A DNA stretch of 64,000 nucleotides from Pseudomonas frederiksbergensis (GTDB lineage: Bacteria > Pseudomonadota > Gammaproteobacteria > Pseudomonadales > Pseudomonadaceae). Both the position numbers and the translations under genes were made by a program. The notes beneath the pieces are model-generated. The model was not told where the DNA came from. It saw only the letters and a list, made by a program, of their open reading frames with translations, and did no database searches. Every line of letters starts with the position of its first letter. Within the stretch, counting starts at the first letter, position 1. Below are positions 27,667-36,252 of this stretch, piece by piece. The DNA lies in assembly GCF_900105495.1 (NCBI RefSeq), contig NZ_FNTF01000002.1, positions 2,145,501 through 2,209,500 of the forward strand. Direction: 5' to 3'.

Positions 27667-29583
27667 TCAGTCGTCATTCACAGGCGCAACCATCCGGGTC
27701 TTCGGCGAACCGTTTGAGTTGTGCTGATAGATCTCCAGCGGCTGTCCTTTTTCATTAAAGAACACTTGCCCGATCCCCGCCGAATTCCACAGCCGTTCAC
27801 CCGCTTCAGCATGTTCCGGGACATGCGGAACAATGCGCATGCGCCGGCGTTTGGTCAGCCAGTTCAGCGGTGAGCGGGGCGAGTAGAGCCAGCGGTTGAG
27901 GCGGTCGAACCACTCGAGCAGCGCGGGCGGGAATTCGTTTTTGATGCCGCTGCTGGTGATCTGCCAGATGCGCGGGCCGCCCTTGCGGTGTCGGATCAGT
28001 ACTTCGTAGACGAAGGAATAATGCACATCGCCCGACAGCACCACGTAATTACCGGGTGTACGCGAGTGTCGGAAAATGTTCAGGATCACCTGGGCTGCAC
28101 CGCGATGGGCCATCCAGTTTTCGGCGTCCACCAGCAGGGGATAACCGCACCAGCTGAAGACGCGCTGCACGGTTTCGATCAGTTTGACGCCGAAAATCGG
28201 TGCCGGCGAAACGATGATGGCCGACGGGTGATCGAGCAGATCCTGTTGCAGTTCGCTGAGGGCTTCCCAGTCCAGCAGACCCGAAGGCTGCTTGAGGTTC
28301 ATCTCGCTGCGCCAGCGCCGGGTGCGGGTGTCGAGTACGACGATGGCCGGGCTGGTGGGCAGCACGTAATGCCAGTTCTGAAATCTCAGCAGTTCGTCAA
28401 TCAACTCGTCCTGAATGTCACTGTCGAGGTAGCGGTCATGTCCGGTCGCGCTCAATCCGCTGGCCTTCTTCAGCACAGCGCCGAACGCATCCGGGTTGTT
28501 GCCCCAGCCCTGGCACAGCATGTAGGCAATCAGTGCATTGCCGATGATGCGCCTGGAGAACGGATGGCCGTAGGCCGTTTCCTCCCATTGCGCGGAAAGA
28601 TTCCAGTCATCGGTAATGTCGTGATCGTCGAAAATCATCAGGCACGGCAGGTGCGCGAGCGCTCGGGCGACACCTCCCAGGCCGGCCTTGAAGCCATCGA
28701 TGCGCGTCTGCTCAAGCGCATAACGCTCGCGTCTTTCCGGTGTCAGTACCGGCGGTTGCGGGGCGATCAATGTCCAGGCAATCGGCGACCACACCAGCAG
28801 GTACATGGCCATGACTTCGGCGAACGTCACCAGATGGTTGTCGGCACTGCTGCTGGTGAAAATCGGCTTACGCGCCCCACCGAAAAATCGCTCGCGCAGG
28901 GTTTTGTTGCTTTCCAGCGCCGGTAACAAATCCGCACGATGGTAGTAGCTGGCGGGGTGCTCGTAGAGTTTGGCGCTGTCGCTGACCACTGCGCCTTCGA
29001 GGTGCTCTTCGAACAGCCCAAGCCGCTTGATCAAGGCATGGATGGCTCGCAGCATCGGCCCCGCGACATCGTCGGCATACACCTGATCGCCGCTCATCAT
29101 CAACAGCGCCGGGCGTTTGTGTGCATCCGGCTCCGCCTCCAGCAAACGATCGACGCACAGCAAACCGTCCGTGGCCGGGTGGTGAGGTTTGCGGCAGGAA
29201 CCGTGCAACAGATGATCGGCCCGTGTACGCAGGACGAAGTTTGGGCTACGGGCGTCTGCGTACAGCAAGTGCGGGGCCCAAGCGGCGATGCCGGCGTCGT
29301 CAATCAACAGGTCGTATTCGATTAACGTGTCGCAGGGCAGGGCGGCGTCCAGCGACACATCGATCAAATGAACAAAGGCCTGGGTGCCCACCGCAATGAC
29401 CGTGCACTGACTCGCGTCGAGGTGGATAGCGTCGCGGTCTTGCAGACGCAACGTCAGCGACAGCGCCCGCGACCCCACCAGCCACATCACCAGCCGCGTG
29501 GGCTCCAGACGCCGCAACAGCGGCCCGACCAGGACAGGGGGCAGGGATTGGTGATCGTCAGGCAGCGGCAAAGACATGGACAT
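27667..29583 (-). CDS. PhoD-like metallophosphatase family protein
   Basis: A 638-residue protein with the PhoD/alkaline-phosphatase-D set of metal motifs: GDQVYAD near residue 170, FDDHDITDDWN near 320 and LSGDVHYSF near 530. No signal peptide is evident, unlike secreted PhoD enzymes, so it may be a cytoplasmic phosphodiesterase or phosphatase of this superfamily. ATG 29583 is preferred over an in-frame codon at 29643. It stands 35 bases downstream of the P-loop gene start, so the two might be cotranscribed. Substrate unknown. Confidence 0.85.
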   Translation of the reverse strand: MSMSLPLPDDHQSLPPVLVGPLLRRLEPTRLVMWLVGSRALSLTLRLQDRDAIHLDASQCTVIAVGTQAFVHLIDVSLDAALPCDTLIEYDLLIDDAGIAAWAPHLLYADARSPNFVLRTRADHLLHGSCRKPHHPATDGLLCVDRLLEAEPDAHKRPALLMMSGDQVYADDVAGPMLRAIHALIKRLGLFEEHLEGAVVSDSAKLYEHPASYYHRADLLPALESNKTLRERFFGGARKPIFTSSSADNHLVTFAEVMAMYLLVWSPIAWTLIAPQPPVLTPERRERYALEQTRIDGFKAGLGGVARALAHLPCLMIFDDHDITDDWNLSAQWEETAYGHPFSRRIIGNALIAYMLCQGWGNNPDAFGAVLKKASGLSATGHDRYLDSDIQDELIDELLRFQNWHYVLPTSPAIVVLDTRTRRWRSEMNLKQPSGLLDWEALSELQQDLLDHPSAIIVSPAPIFGVKLIETVQRVFSWCGYPLLVDAENWMAHRGAAQVILNIFRHSRTPGNYVVLSGDVHYSFVYEVLIRHRKGGPRIWQITSSGIKNEFPPALLEWFDRLNRWLYSPRSPLNWLTKRRRMRIVPHVPEHAEAGERLWNSAGIGQVFFNEKGQPLEIYQHNSNGSPKTRMVAPVNDD

Positions 29584-29661
29584 CCGGGTTTCTGGAACAG
29601 AGAAGCGCGCGATGATAACGCAGCTGATGTCAATGAAACGCAACTGGCTCGAATCTGACAG

Positions 29662-29925
29662 TCAAGGCAACTGCTCGCTGCCCGCCGTCATTACATCCGT
29701 CTCGCCATTGGCCACCAGCCAGCGAAACAGCTCTGTGACGGACACCGTGTGGCTCCGCTCGATGCATCGCACTTGCGCCGGGCCATAGTGTTCGGTGTAG
29801 CGGCTGAGCACCAGATGGCGACAGTCCGCCGACAGGCGCAGGGTGATTTCCCGACAGTGCAGAGTGGCCGGGTCTTGCTGGGTGACCCGTTGCTGCAGAA
29901 TCAGGCCATTGCCTTCAGAAACCAT
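29662..29925 (-). CDS. small hypothetical protein downstream of mlaA
   Basis: An 87-residue frame whose ATG (29925) overlaps the last codons of mlaA by 11 bases, a typical coupled arrangement. The middle reads as regular beta-type sequence (CREITLRLSADCRHLVLSRY), followed by a helix (VTELFRWLVANGE). No signal peptide and no known motif. A longer in-frame start at 30000 would run inside mlaA. Function unknown; possibly cotranscribed with the lipid-transport gene. Confidence 0.6.
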   Translation of the reverse strand: MVSEGNGLILQQRVTQQDPATLHCREITLRLSADCRHLVLSRYTEHYGPAQVRCIERSHTVSVTELFRWLVANGETDVMTAGSEQLP

Positions 29926-30703
29926 CGGCCGGTGCTCCTGTGCATTGAGGTTTGGTTGTTTGTGCCGAGCCTTGTTTTCCATCGGCGACGTAAGCGGCAC
30001 GATGTTCGGCGACCACGTTGCGTAACGCGCTGTAGTAGTCCGGCAGTTTTTGCAGGCTGTCGGTCAGCGGTAAGGCTTCTGCGCGGCCATCGACGAAGCC
30101 GCCGACCGTGCTGATAGTGGATAACGTGTCCACGGTATCGCTGTTGCTGCCAAACGGATCGACCACAAAACCGAGCACCCGGCCGACGGCGTCGCGGCTG
30201 TTGGAAGTGCCGAGCAACGGCAGTTCGACGATCGGCCCGTTGCCGATGCCCCACACGCCGAACGTCTGGCCGAAGTCCGCGTCGTGACGCGGGATGCCGG
30301 CCATGCCGGAGACATCGATCAAGCCCACTACACCGACCGTGGTGTTCAGCACGAAACGCCCCAGGGTATTGGCCGAGCGCATCGGGTTGCCTTGCAGCAG
30401 GTCATTGATGAACACCTTGGGCTCGCCGAAGTTCGCCACAAAGTTATGCACACCGGTCTGGAAAAAGTCCGGCGAGTAGCGATAGCCGCGAGCGACCGGC
30501 GCCAGGGCATAGTCATCCACCACCCGATTGAACGCAAAAACCCCACGGTTGAACGGTTCCGCCGGGTCGTACACCGTGTAGGCGATGTCGGCGCAACTCA
30601 CATCGGTGGCCGGCGGCTGACTGCTGCAACCCGCCAACCCGGCGGCCAGCACGGCAATCGAGGTGTTGCGGGTCAGCCAGGGAGCACAATTGAAAGGCAA
30701 CAT
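29915..30703 (-). CDS. mlaA: MlaA/VacJ outer-membrane lipoprotein
   Basis: A 262-residue lipoprotein that removes mislocalised phospholipids from the outer leaflet of the outer membrane and passes them to the Mla retrograde transport system. The signal ends in the lipobox LAGC (Cys near residue 26). The family's PAEPFNRGVFAFNRVVDDYAL and the NFGEPKVFINDLLQGN segments are present, as is GPIVELPLLGTSNSRDAVG. It is followed by an overlapping small gene and is not next to mlaBCDEF, as is common. Confidence 0.93.
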   Translation of the reverse strand: MLPFNCAPWLTRNTSIAVLAAGLAGCSSQPPATDVSCADIAYTVYDPAEPFNRGVFAFNRVVDDYALAPVARGYRYSPDFFQTGVHNFVANFGEPKVFINDLLQGNPMRSANTLGRFVLNTTVGVVGLIDVSGMAGIPRHDADFGQTFGVWGIGNGPIVELPLLGTSNSRDAVGRVLGFVVDPFGSNSDTVDTLSTISTVGGFVDGRAEALPLTDSLQKLPDYYSALRNVVAEHRAAYVADGKQGSAQTTKPQCTGAPADGF

Positions 30704-30869
30704 GAATGCGATTCTCGGGAGGAATTCGCCGAGATGCTGAGCCCCAAGCCTTGCGCAAAGATGTCTGGTTTATTGCGCCGCTGACGTTTTATTACAGGAT
30801 TGAAATATATGACGCGCTGCCGTGAATGGTTTTAGATGGCGGTTCCATTCGCCCCTTAAGTGACCTTTG

Positions 30870-31580
30870 GTGAACAGCCTTTTAATTGTGGACGACGACC
30901 TTGAAGTCCTCGATCTCCTGAAAAAATTCTTCGTGCAGCACGGCTACAGCGTCGAAGTCGCCACCGATGGCGCGTCGCTGTGGGCGGCCATCGAGCGACA
31001 GCCGCCAGACCTGATCATTCTTGATGTGATGTTGCCCGGGGACAGCGGGCTGATCCTGTGCCAGCAACTGCGGATCCGATACGCGATACCGGTGATCATG
31101 CTCACCGCCATGGGGGAACTCAGTGATCGGGTCGTCGGCCTGGAACTGGGCGCCGACGATTACTTGACCAAACCCTTCGACGCCCGTGAACTGCTGGCCC
31201 GAGTGCGCGCCGTGCTGCGCCGCGTGGATGAGCGCCGTCCGGTATTGCAGGAACGGCCACGGCCGCTGATCGACTTCGCCGACTGGCACCTGGACGTCAC
31301 GCGACGTGAACTGCGCTCGCCGGACAACGTGATGATTCCGCTGTCGGCCGGTGAGTTCGACTTGCTGCTGGTCTTCGTCGAACACCCGCAACGCATTCTC
31401 ACCCGCGAGCAATTGCTGGACCTGGCGCGCGGGCATTGTCATGAAGCGTTCGATCGCAGCATCGACGTCCAGGTCAGTCGCCTGCGCCGCAAACTCGAGT
31501 CCGACACCAAGCGGCCGGCGATGATTCGCACGGTGCGTAACGGCGGTTACCTGTTCACGCCCAGCGTGACGCGGCGATGA
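30870..31580 (+). CDS. OmpR-family response regulator
   Basis: A 236-residue regulator: receiver domain (VDDDLE acidic residues, Asp in LILDVMLPG, Lys in LTKPF) and winged-helix output (SAGEFDLLLVFVEHPQRILTR, ending TVRNGGYLF). The likely start is GTG 30870 (TTG 30867 is also open). The kinase gene overlaps its stop by ATGA. It diverges from mlaA by 166 bases. Signal and target genes are unknown. Confidence 0.9.
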   Translation: MNSLLIVDDDLEVLDLLKKFFVQHGYSVEVATDGASLWAAIERQPPDLIILDVMLPGDSGLILCQQLRIRYAIPVIMLTAMGELSDRVVGLELGADDYLTKPFDARELLARVRAVLRRVDERRPVLQERPRPLIDFADWHLDVTRRELRSPDNVMIPLSAGEFDLLLVFVEHPQRILTREQLLDLARGHCHEAFDRSIDVQVSRLRRKLESDTKRPAMIRTVRNGGYLFTPSVTRR

Positions 31581-32974
31581 GCGGGTTGAAGCGGATGCGC
31601 GCCCGAGACTGGCCGCAAGATACGGTGGCGCGCTGGATCGCGTTGACGATCATCCTGGCCATGCTCATTTCACTGGCGCTCAATGGGCTGTTTATCCAAC
31701 TGGCCGGCGTCTGGGCGCGCCCGCCGCTGACCGAAATCGGCCTGCTGGAAAAAGCTGCCGCCATCACTCGTGTGGTCGAGGCCGCTCCGGCGCCCCTGCG
31801 CAACTCATTGGCGCAAGCGGCCAGCGAGAACGGCTTTACCGTCAGTTGGCATCCTGATAGGCACGATCTCAATTTGCCCGCCGTGGAAGATCCGAAATCC
31901 GGCATCGGCTCGACCATTCTGCAGCCCATGCTCAAGACCCCTGACCGACGCATCGAAGCCTATGAACCGGCCGACTGGACGGAACACACGGCCGATGCCC
32001 ATTACGCGTTATTGATCGAGCTATCGGATTCGACATGGCTGATGTTCTCCGCGCCCTCGCGCAGTTGGGGGCTCGACGAAACGCCACGCTACCTGATCGT
32101 CATCCTGCTGGTGCTGATCTCCACCGCCGTGGTCGCACTGATCGCCACCCGGCGCCTCGCCACACCGTTGCAGCACTTCGCCGAGGGCGCCCGGCGCTTC
32201 GGAGTGGACTTTCGCGCACCGCCGATCGAACCGCTCGGCCCCCACGAAATCCGCCAGGCGATCCTCGCGTTCAATGCCATGCAGGCCCAACTGCAGCACT
32301 TCATCCGCGACCGCACGCAAATGCTCGCCGCCATCTCCCACGACCTGCGCGCGCCTCTGACGCGGATGCGCTTGCGGGGGGAATTCATTGAAGACAGCGA
32401 GCAACAGCAGCGGTTGTTTCGTGACGTGGATGAAATGCAGGCAATGATCAACTCGGCGCTGGAGTTCTTTCGCGATGATGCGCGGCTTGAGCCTGCGACC
32501 CAGTTCGATCTGGCGGAATTGCTGCAAACGCTGCTGGACGATTATCGGGATCAGGGCGTCGACATTACGTTCAGCGGGCCGCTGCGGTGGGTGTATTTCG
32601 GGCGACCGTTGGGGCTTAAGCGGGTGATGACCAATCTGCTGGATAACGCGATCAAGTACGGCAGTGAGCCGGCGATTGAACTGAGCCCCGCAGCTGGCGA
32701 GGTGCGGATCAAAGTGCTGGATCGTGGGCCGGGGATTGCGGAGGCCAGCCTTGAACAAGTGTTCGTGCCGTTTTTCCGGTTGGAAGGTTCGCGGAACAAG
32801 AGCACCGGGGGTGTTGGTTTGGGGTTGTCAGCGGCGCGGGCGATTGTGCTGGAACACGGAGGCGAGCTGACACTGCGTAATCGGTCGAAGGGTGGGTTGG
32901 AGGCGTTGGTGGTGTTGCCGGTGCATCCAACGCCCAGACAGTTAAGCAATTTCTGCAATGACGCAATCTTGTAG
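31577..32974 (+). CDS. sensor histidine kinase
   Basis: A 465-residue membrane kinase: N-terminal helix (ALTIILAMLISLALNGLFI), a periplasmic loop of about 130 residues, a second helix (LIVILLVLISTAVVALIA), HAMP, the H-box AAISHDLRAPLTRMRLRGE, NLLDNAIKYG, DRGPGI and GGVGLGLSAARAI. It forms a pair with the overlapping regulator. The stop codon TAG lies within the first bases of the following inverted-repeat element, so the last few residues may have been changed by that insertion. Confidence 0.92.
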   Translation: MSGLKRMRARDWPQDTVARWIALTIILAMLISLALNGLFIQLAGVWARPPLTEIGLLEKAAAITRVVEAAPAPLRNSLAQAASENGFTVSWHPDRHDLNLPAVEDPKSGIGSTILQPMLKTPDRRIEAYEPADWTEHTADAHYALLIELSDSTWLMFSAPSRSWGLDETPRYLIVILLVLISTAVVALIATRRLATPLQHFAEGARRFGVDFRAPPIEPLGPHEIRQAILAFNAMQAQLQHFIRDRTQMLAAISHDLRAPLTRMRLRGEFIEDSEQQQRLFRDVDEMQAMINSALEFFRDDARLEPATQFDLAELLQTLLDDYRDQGVDITFSGPLRWVYFGRPLGLKRVMTNLLDNAIKYGSEPAIELSPAAGEVRIKVLDRGPGIAEASLEQVFVPFFRLEGSRNKSTGGVGLGLSAARAIVLEHGGELTLRNRSKGGLEALVVLPVHPTPRQLSNFCNDAIL

Positions 32975-33116
32975 CAGCTGGCGGAGCCTGCGTTCGGTTC
33001 GGGCCGCGATCGGACGTAGCAGTCGTAAAACCTGAGCTTGCGGTCTTCCTGAAACACCGCATCTTCTTATTTCACGACTGCTGCGCAGCCGAACGCAGGC
33101 TGCGCCAGCTGCTACA
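32970..33116. repeat. 147-bp intergenic inverted-repeat element, copy 2
   Basis: Same type as the element at 16428-16566: ends TGTAGCAGCTGGCGGAGCC and the near-complement, inner pair GCAGTCGTAAA / TTTCACGACTGCTGC. The spacer between arms is unrelated to that of copy 1. It sits between the converging kinase and formate dehydrogenase genes and supplies the kinase stop codon. Confidence 0.85.
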
Positions 33117-33151
33117 AAAAATTGCGTGACGGCTTAACGGATCGTGTGAGC

Positions 33152-33373
33152 CTAAGCCTCCCAGCCCGCGCCACTGACCGCCGCTTGTGCCAGTGGATGC
33201 AAGTCTGCCCCTTGATGCTCCGTCTGCCAGGCCAGCAATTCCTTGCGCATGCCGGGCGTCCAGTACATCTGCAAATGATTACGCACACCGAGCACGGCCT
33301 GTTGCTGATCCGGTTCGGTGGCGAAGTACTGGGCGATCTGGTTGACCATTTTGATCAGGTTTTCAGTGCTCAT
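33152..33373 (-). CDS. fdsD: formate dehydrogenase delta subunit
   Basis: A 73-residue protein with the short delta-subunit pattern: KMVNQIAQYFATEP at the N-terminus, then an HLQMYWTPGMRKELLAW core. It associates with the FdsABG complex and is the last gene of the operon, its ATG overlapping the fdsA stop. No cofactor motif is expected or seen. Confidence 0.9.
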   Translation of the reverse strand: MSTENLIKMVNQIAQYFATEPDQQQAVLGVRNHLQMYWTPGMRKELLAWQTEHQGADLHPLAQAAVSGAGWEA

Positions 33374-36252
33374 CGGCGTACCTCGGCTTTAGTGCCACGC
33401 GCCTTACGGCGTTCGTCGAGCAGGCGGTGTTGGTTGTCACTGAATTCCTGATAGCGTTTTTGCCACTCGGACGGGTGATAGACGCGGCTGACTTCCACGG
33501 CCGTGACCTTGTACTCCGGACAGTTGGTGGCCCAGTCGGAGTTGTCGGTGGTGATCACGTTGGCCCCCGATTCAGGGAAGTGGAACGTGGTGTACACCAC
33601 GCCCGGAGCGACCCGTTCGGTGACCCGCGCACGCAGTACGGTCTGGCCGGCGCGGCTGCCGATGCCGACCCAGTCACCTTCGTTGATGCCACGGCTCTCG
33701 GCGTCGGTCGGGTGGATTTCCAGGCGGTCTTCGTCGTGCCAGGCAACGTTCTCGGTACGCCGTGTCTGAGCGCCGACGTTGTACTGGCTGAGAATGCGTC
33801 CGGTGGTCAGCAGCAGCGGATAGCGATTGTTGACCTTCTCCTCGGTGGGCACGTAGCCGGTGAGCATGAAGCGCCCCTTGCCGCGCACGAACTCCTCGAT
33901 GTGCATGGTCGGCGTGCCGTCCGGTGCTGCGGCGTTGCACGGCCATTGCAGGCTGCCGTGGCGATCCAGTTCGGCGTAGCTGACGTTGGTGAAGGTCGGC
34001 GTCAGGCTGGCGATTTCATCCATGATTTCTGATGGATGCGCGTAGTTCATCGGGTAGCCCAGGGCGTTGGCCAGGGCCACGGTGCCTTCCCAGTCGGCCT
34101 TGCCGCCCAGAGGGTCCATGACTTTGCGCACTCGGGAGATGCGTCGTTCGGCGTTGGTGAAGGTGCCGTCTTTTTCCAGGAACGAACTGCCCGGCAGGAA
34201 CACGTGGGCGAACTTGGCGGTTTCGTTGAGGAAAATGTCCTGCACCACGATGCATTCCATGGCGGACAGGGCTGCGGTGACGTGTTGGGTATTCGGGTCG
34301 CTCTGGGCGATGTCTTCACCTTGGCAATACAAGCCCTTGAAGCTACCGCTCAACGCAGCCTCGAACATGTTGGGAATGCGCAGGCCCGGGTCGGGTTGCA
34401 GGGTGACATTCCAGGCCTGTTCGAACTGGGTCCGCACCACCTCGTTGGAAATGTGCCGGTAGCCGGGCAGCTCATGGGGGAAGGAGCCCATGTCGCAGGA
34501 GCCCTGAACGTTGTTCTGCCCGCGCAGCGGGTTCACGCCCACGCCTTCGCGGCCGATGTTGCCGGTGGCCATGGCCAGGTTGGCGATGCCCATGACGGCG
34601 GTGCTGCCCTGGCTGTGCTCGGTGACGCCCAGGCCGTAATAGATCGCCGCGTTGCCGCCAGTGGCATACAGGCGAGCGGCGGCGCGGATGTCGGCAGGGT
34701 CTACGCCGCAGATGGCGCCGAGGACTTCCGGCGAGTTGTCCGCGCGGCTGACGAATTCGCTCCAGTGGGCGAAATCCGTGCCTTCGCAACGGGCGTCGAT
34801 GAAGGGCTGATTGAGTAGGCCTTCGGTGACGATGACGTGGGCCAAGGCGTTGAGCATGGCGACGTTGGTGCCCGGGCGCAGGGCCAGGTGCAGTTCGGCG
34901 CGGGCATGCACCGAATCCACCAGATCAATGCGTCGTGGGTCGATGACGATCAGCCGCGCGCCTTCACGCAAGCGGCGTTTGAGTTGGGAAGCGAACACCG
35001 GGTGGGCGTCGCTGGGGTTGGCGCCCATCACCAGGATCACGTCGGCCTGCATCACCGAATCAAAACTCTGGGTCCCGGCGGACTCGCCAAGGGTTTGTTT
35101 CAGGCCATAGCCGGTCGGCGAGTGGCAGACCCGCGCACAGGTGTCGACGTTGTTGTTGCCGAACGCAGCGCGCACCAGTTTTTGCACCAGATAGGTTTCT
35201 TCGTTGGTGCAACGGCTGGAGGTGATGCCACCAATCGAGTCGCGGCCGTATTTCTGCTGCAACCGACGGAATTCGCTGGCGGCGTAGGTCACCGCTTCAT
35301 CCCAGCTGACTTCCTGCCAGGGGTCGGTGATGTTTTTGCGGATCATCGGTGTGGTGATGCGATCCGGGTGGGTGGCGTAGCCCCAGGCAAAGCGTCCTTT
35401 GACGCAGGAATGGCCGTGGTTGGCCTGGCCGTTCTTGTCTGGAACCATGCGCACCAACTGGTCGCCTTTCATCTCGGCGCGGAACGAGCAACCCACGCCG
35501 CAATAGGCACAGGTGGTGATCACGCTGCGTTCGGGCTGGCCCAGTTCGACCACGCTTTTTTCCATCAGGGTCGCGGTCGGGCAGGCTTGCACACAAGCGC
35601 CGCAGGACACGCATTCCGAGTCGAGGAAGTTCTCGCCACCGGCGGCCTCGACCCGGGATTCGAAACCGCGTCCGGTAATGGTCAGGGCAAAAGTGCCCTG
35701 GGTTTCTTCGCAGGCACGCACGCAGCGGTTGCAGACGATGCACTTGCTCGGGTCGTAATCGAAGTAGGGGTTGGAGGTGTCCTTCACGTCGGCCAGGTGG
35801 TTGTCGCCTTCATAGCCGTAACGCACTTCGCGCAGGCCGACCTGGCCGGCGACGGTTTGCAGCTCGCAGTTGCCGTTGGCCGAACAGGTCAGGCAATCCA
35901 GCGGGTGATCGGAGATGTACAGCTCCATGACGTTGCGGCGCAGGGTCGCGAGTTTTGGCGTCTGGGTGTGCACGGTCATGCCTTCGGTGACCGGCGTGGT
36001 GCAGGACGCGGGGTAGCCGCGCATGCCGTCGATCTCCACCAGGCACATGCGGCAGGAGCCGAAGGCTTCCAGGCTGTCGGTGGCACACAGTTTCGGAATG
36101 GTGGTGCCCAGCAGCGCAGCGGCGCGCATCACCGAGGTGCCTTCGGGCACGCTGATGCTGCGCCCGTCGATGTTCAGGGTCACCTGCACGTCGCTGTCGC
36201 GGGCAGGAGTGCCCAGGTCGATATCGGTTTTCGGGTCGAAGAGAGTGATCAT
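33370..36252 (-). CDS. fdsA: NAD-dependent formate dehydrogenase alpha subunit (molybdenum)
   Basis: Catalytic subunit (960 residues) of the soluble formate dehydrogenase that oxidises formate to CO2. N-terminal 2Fe-2S domain (GSCRMCLVEIDG), a His-ligated 4Fe-4S segment, two ferredoxin clusters (CIVCNRCVRACE and CVSCGACVQACP), then the molybdopterin domain starting CAYCGVGCSF. The metal-ligand residue is cysteine (CARVCHSP), not selenocysteine. ATG 36252 overlaps the fdsB stop; an upstream open frame to 36507 lies inside fdsB and is ignored. The protein carries electrons to FdsBG and NAD. Confidence 0.96.
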   Translation of the reverse strand: MITLFDPKTDIDLGTPARDSDVQVTLNIDGRSISVPEGTSVMRAAALLGTTIPKLCATDSLEAFGSCRMCLVEIDGMRGYPASCTTPVTEGMTVHTQTPKLATLRRNVMELYISDHPLDCLTCSANGNCELQTVAGQVGLREVRYGYEGDNHLADVKDTSNPYFDYDPSKCIVCNRCVRACEETQGTFALTITGRGFESRVEAAGGENFLDSECVSCGACVQACPTATLMEKSVVELGQPERSVITTCAYCGVGCSFRAEMKGDQLVRMVPDKNGQANHGHSCVKGRFAWGYATHPDRITTPMIRKNITDPWQEVSWDEAVTYAASEFRRLQQKYGRDSIGGITSSRCTNEETYLVQKLVRAAFGNNNVDTCARVCHSPTGYGLKQTLGESAGTQSFDSVMQADVILVMGANPSDAHPVFASQLKRRLREGARLIVIDPRRIDLVDSVHARAELHLALRPGTNVAMLNALAHVIVTEGLLNQPFIDARCEGTDFAHWSEFVSRADNSPEVLGAICGVDPADIRAAARLYATGGNAAIYYGLGVTEHSQGSTAVMGIANLAMATGNIGREGVGVNPLRGQNNVQGSCDMGSFPHELPGYRHISNEVVRTQFEQAWNVTLQPDPGLRIPNMFEAALSGSFKGLYCQGEDIAQSDPNTQHVTAALSAMECIVVQDIFLNETAKFAHVFLPGSSFLEKDGTFTNAERRISRVRKVMDPLGGKADWEGTVALANALGYPMNYAHPSEIMDEIASLTPTFTNVSYAELDRHGSLQWPCNAAAPDGTPTMHIEEFVRGKGRFMLTGYVPTEEKVNNRYPLLLTTGRILSQYNVGAQTRRTENVAWHDEDRLEIHPTDAESRGINEGDWVGIGSRAGQTVLRARVTERVAPGVVYTTFHFPESGANVITTDNSDWATNCPEYKVTAVEVSRVYHPSEWQKRYQEFSDNQHRLLDERRKARGTKAEVRR

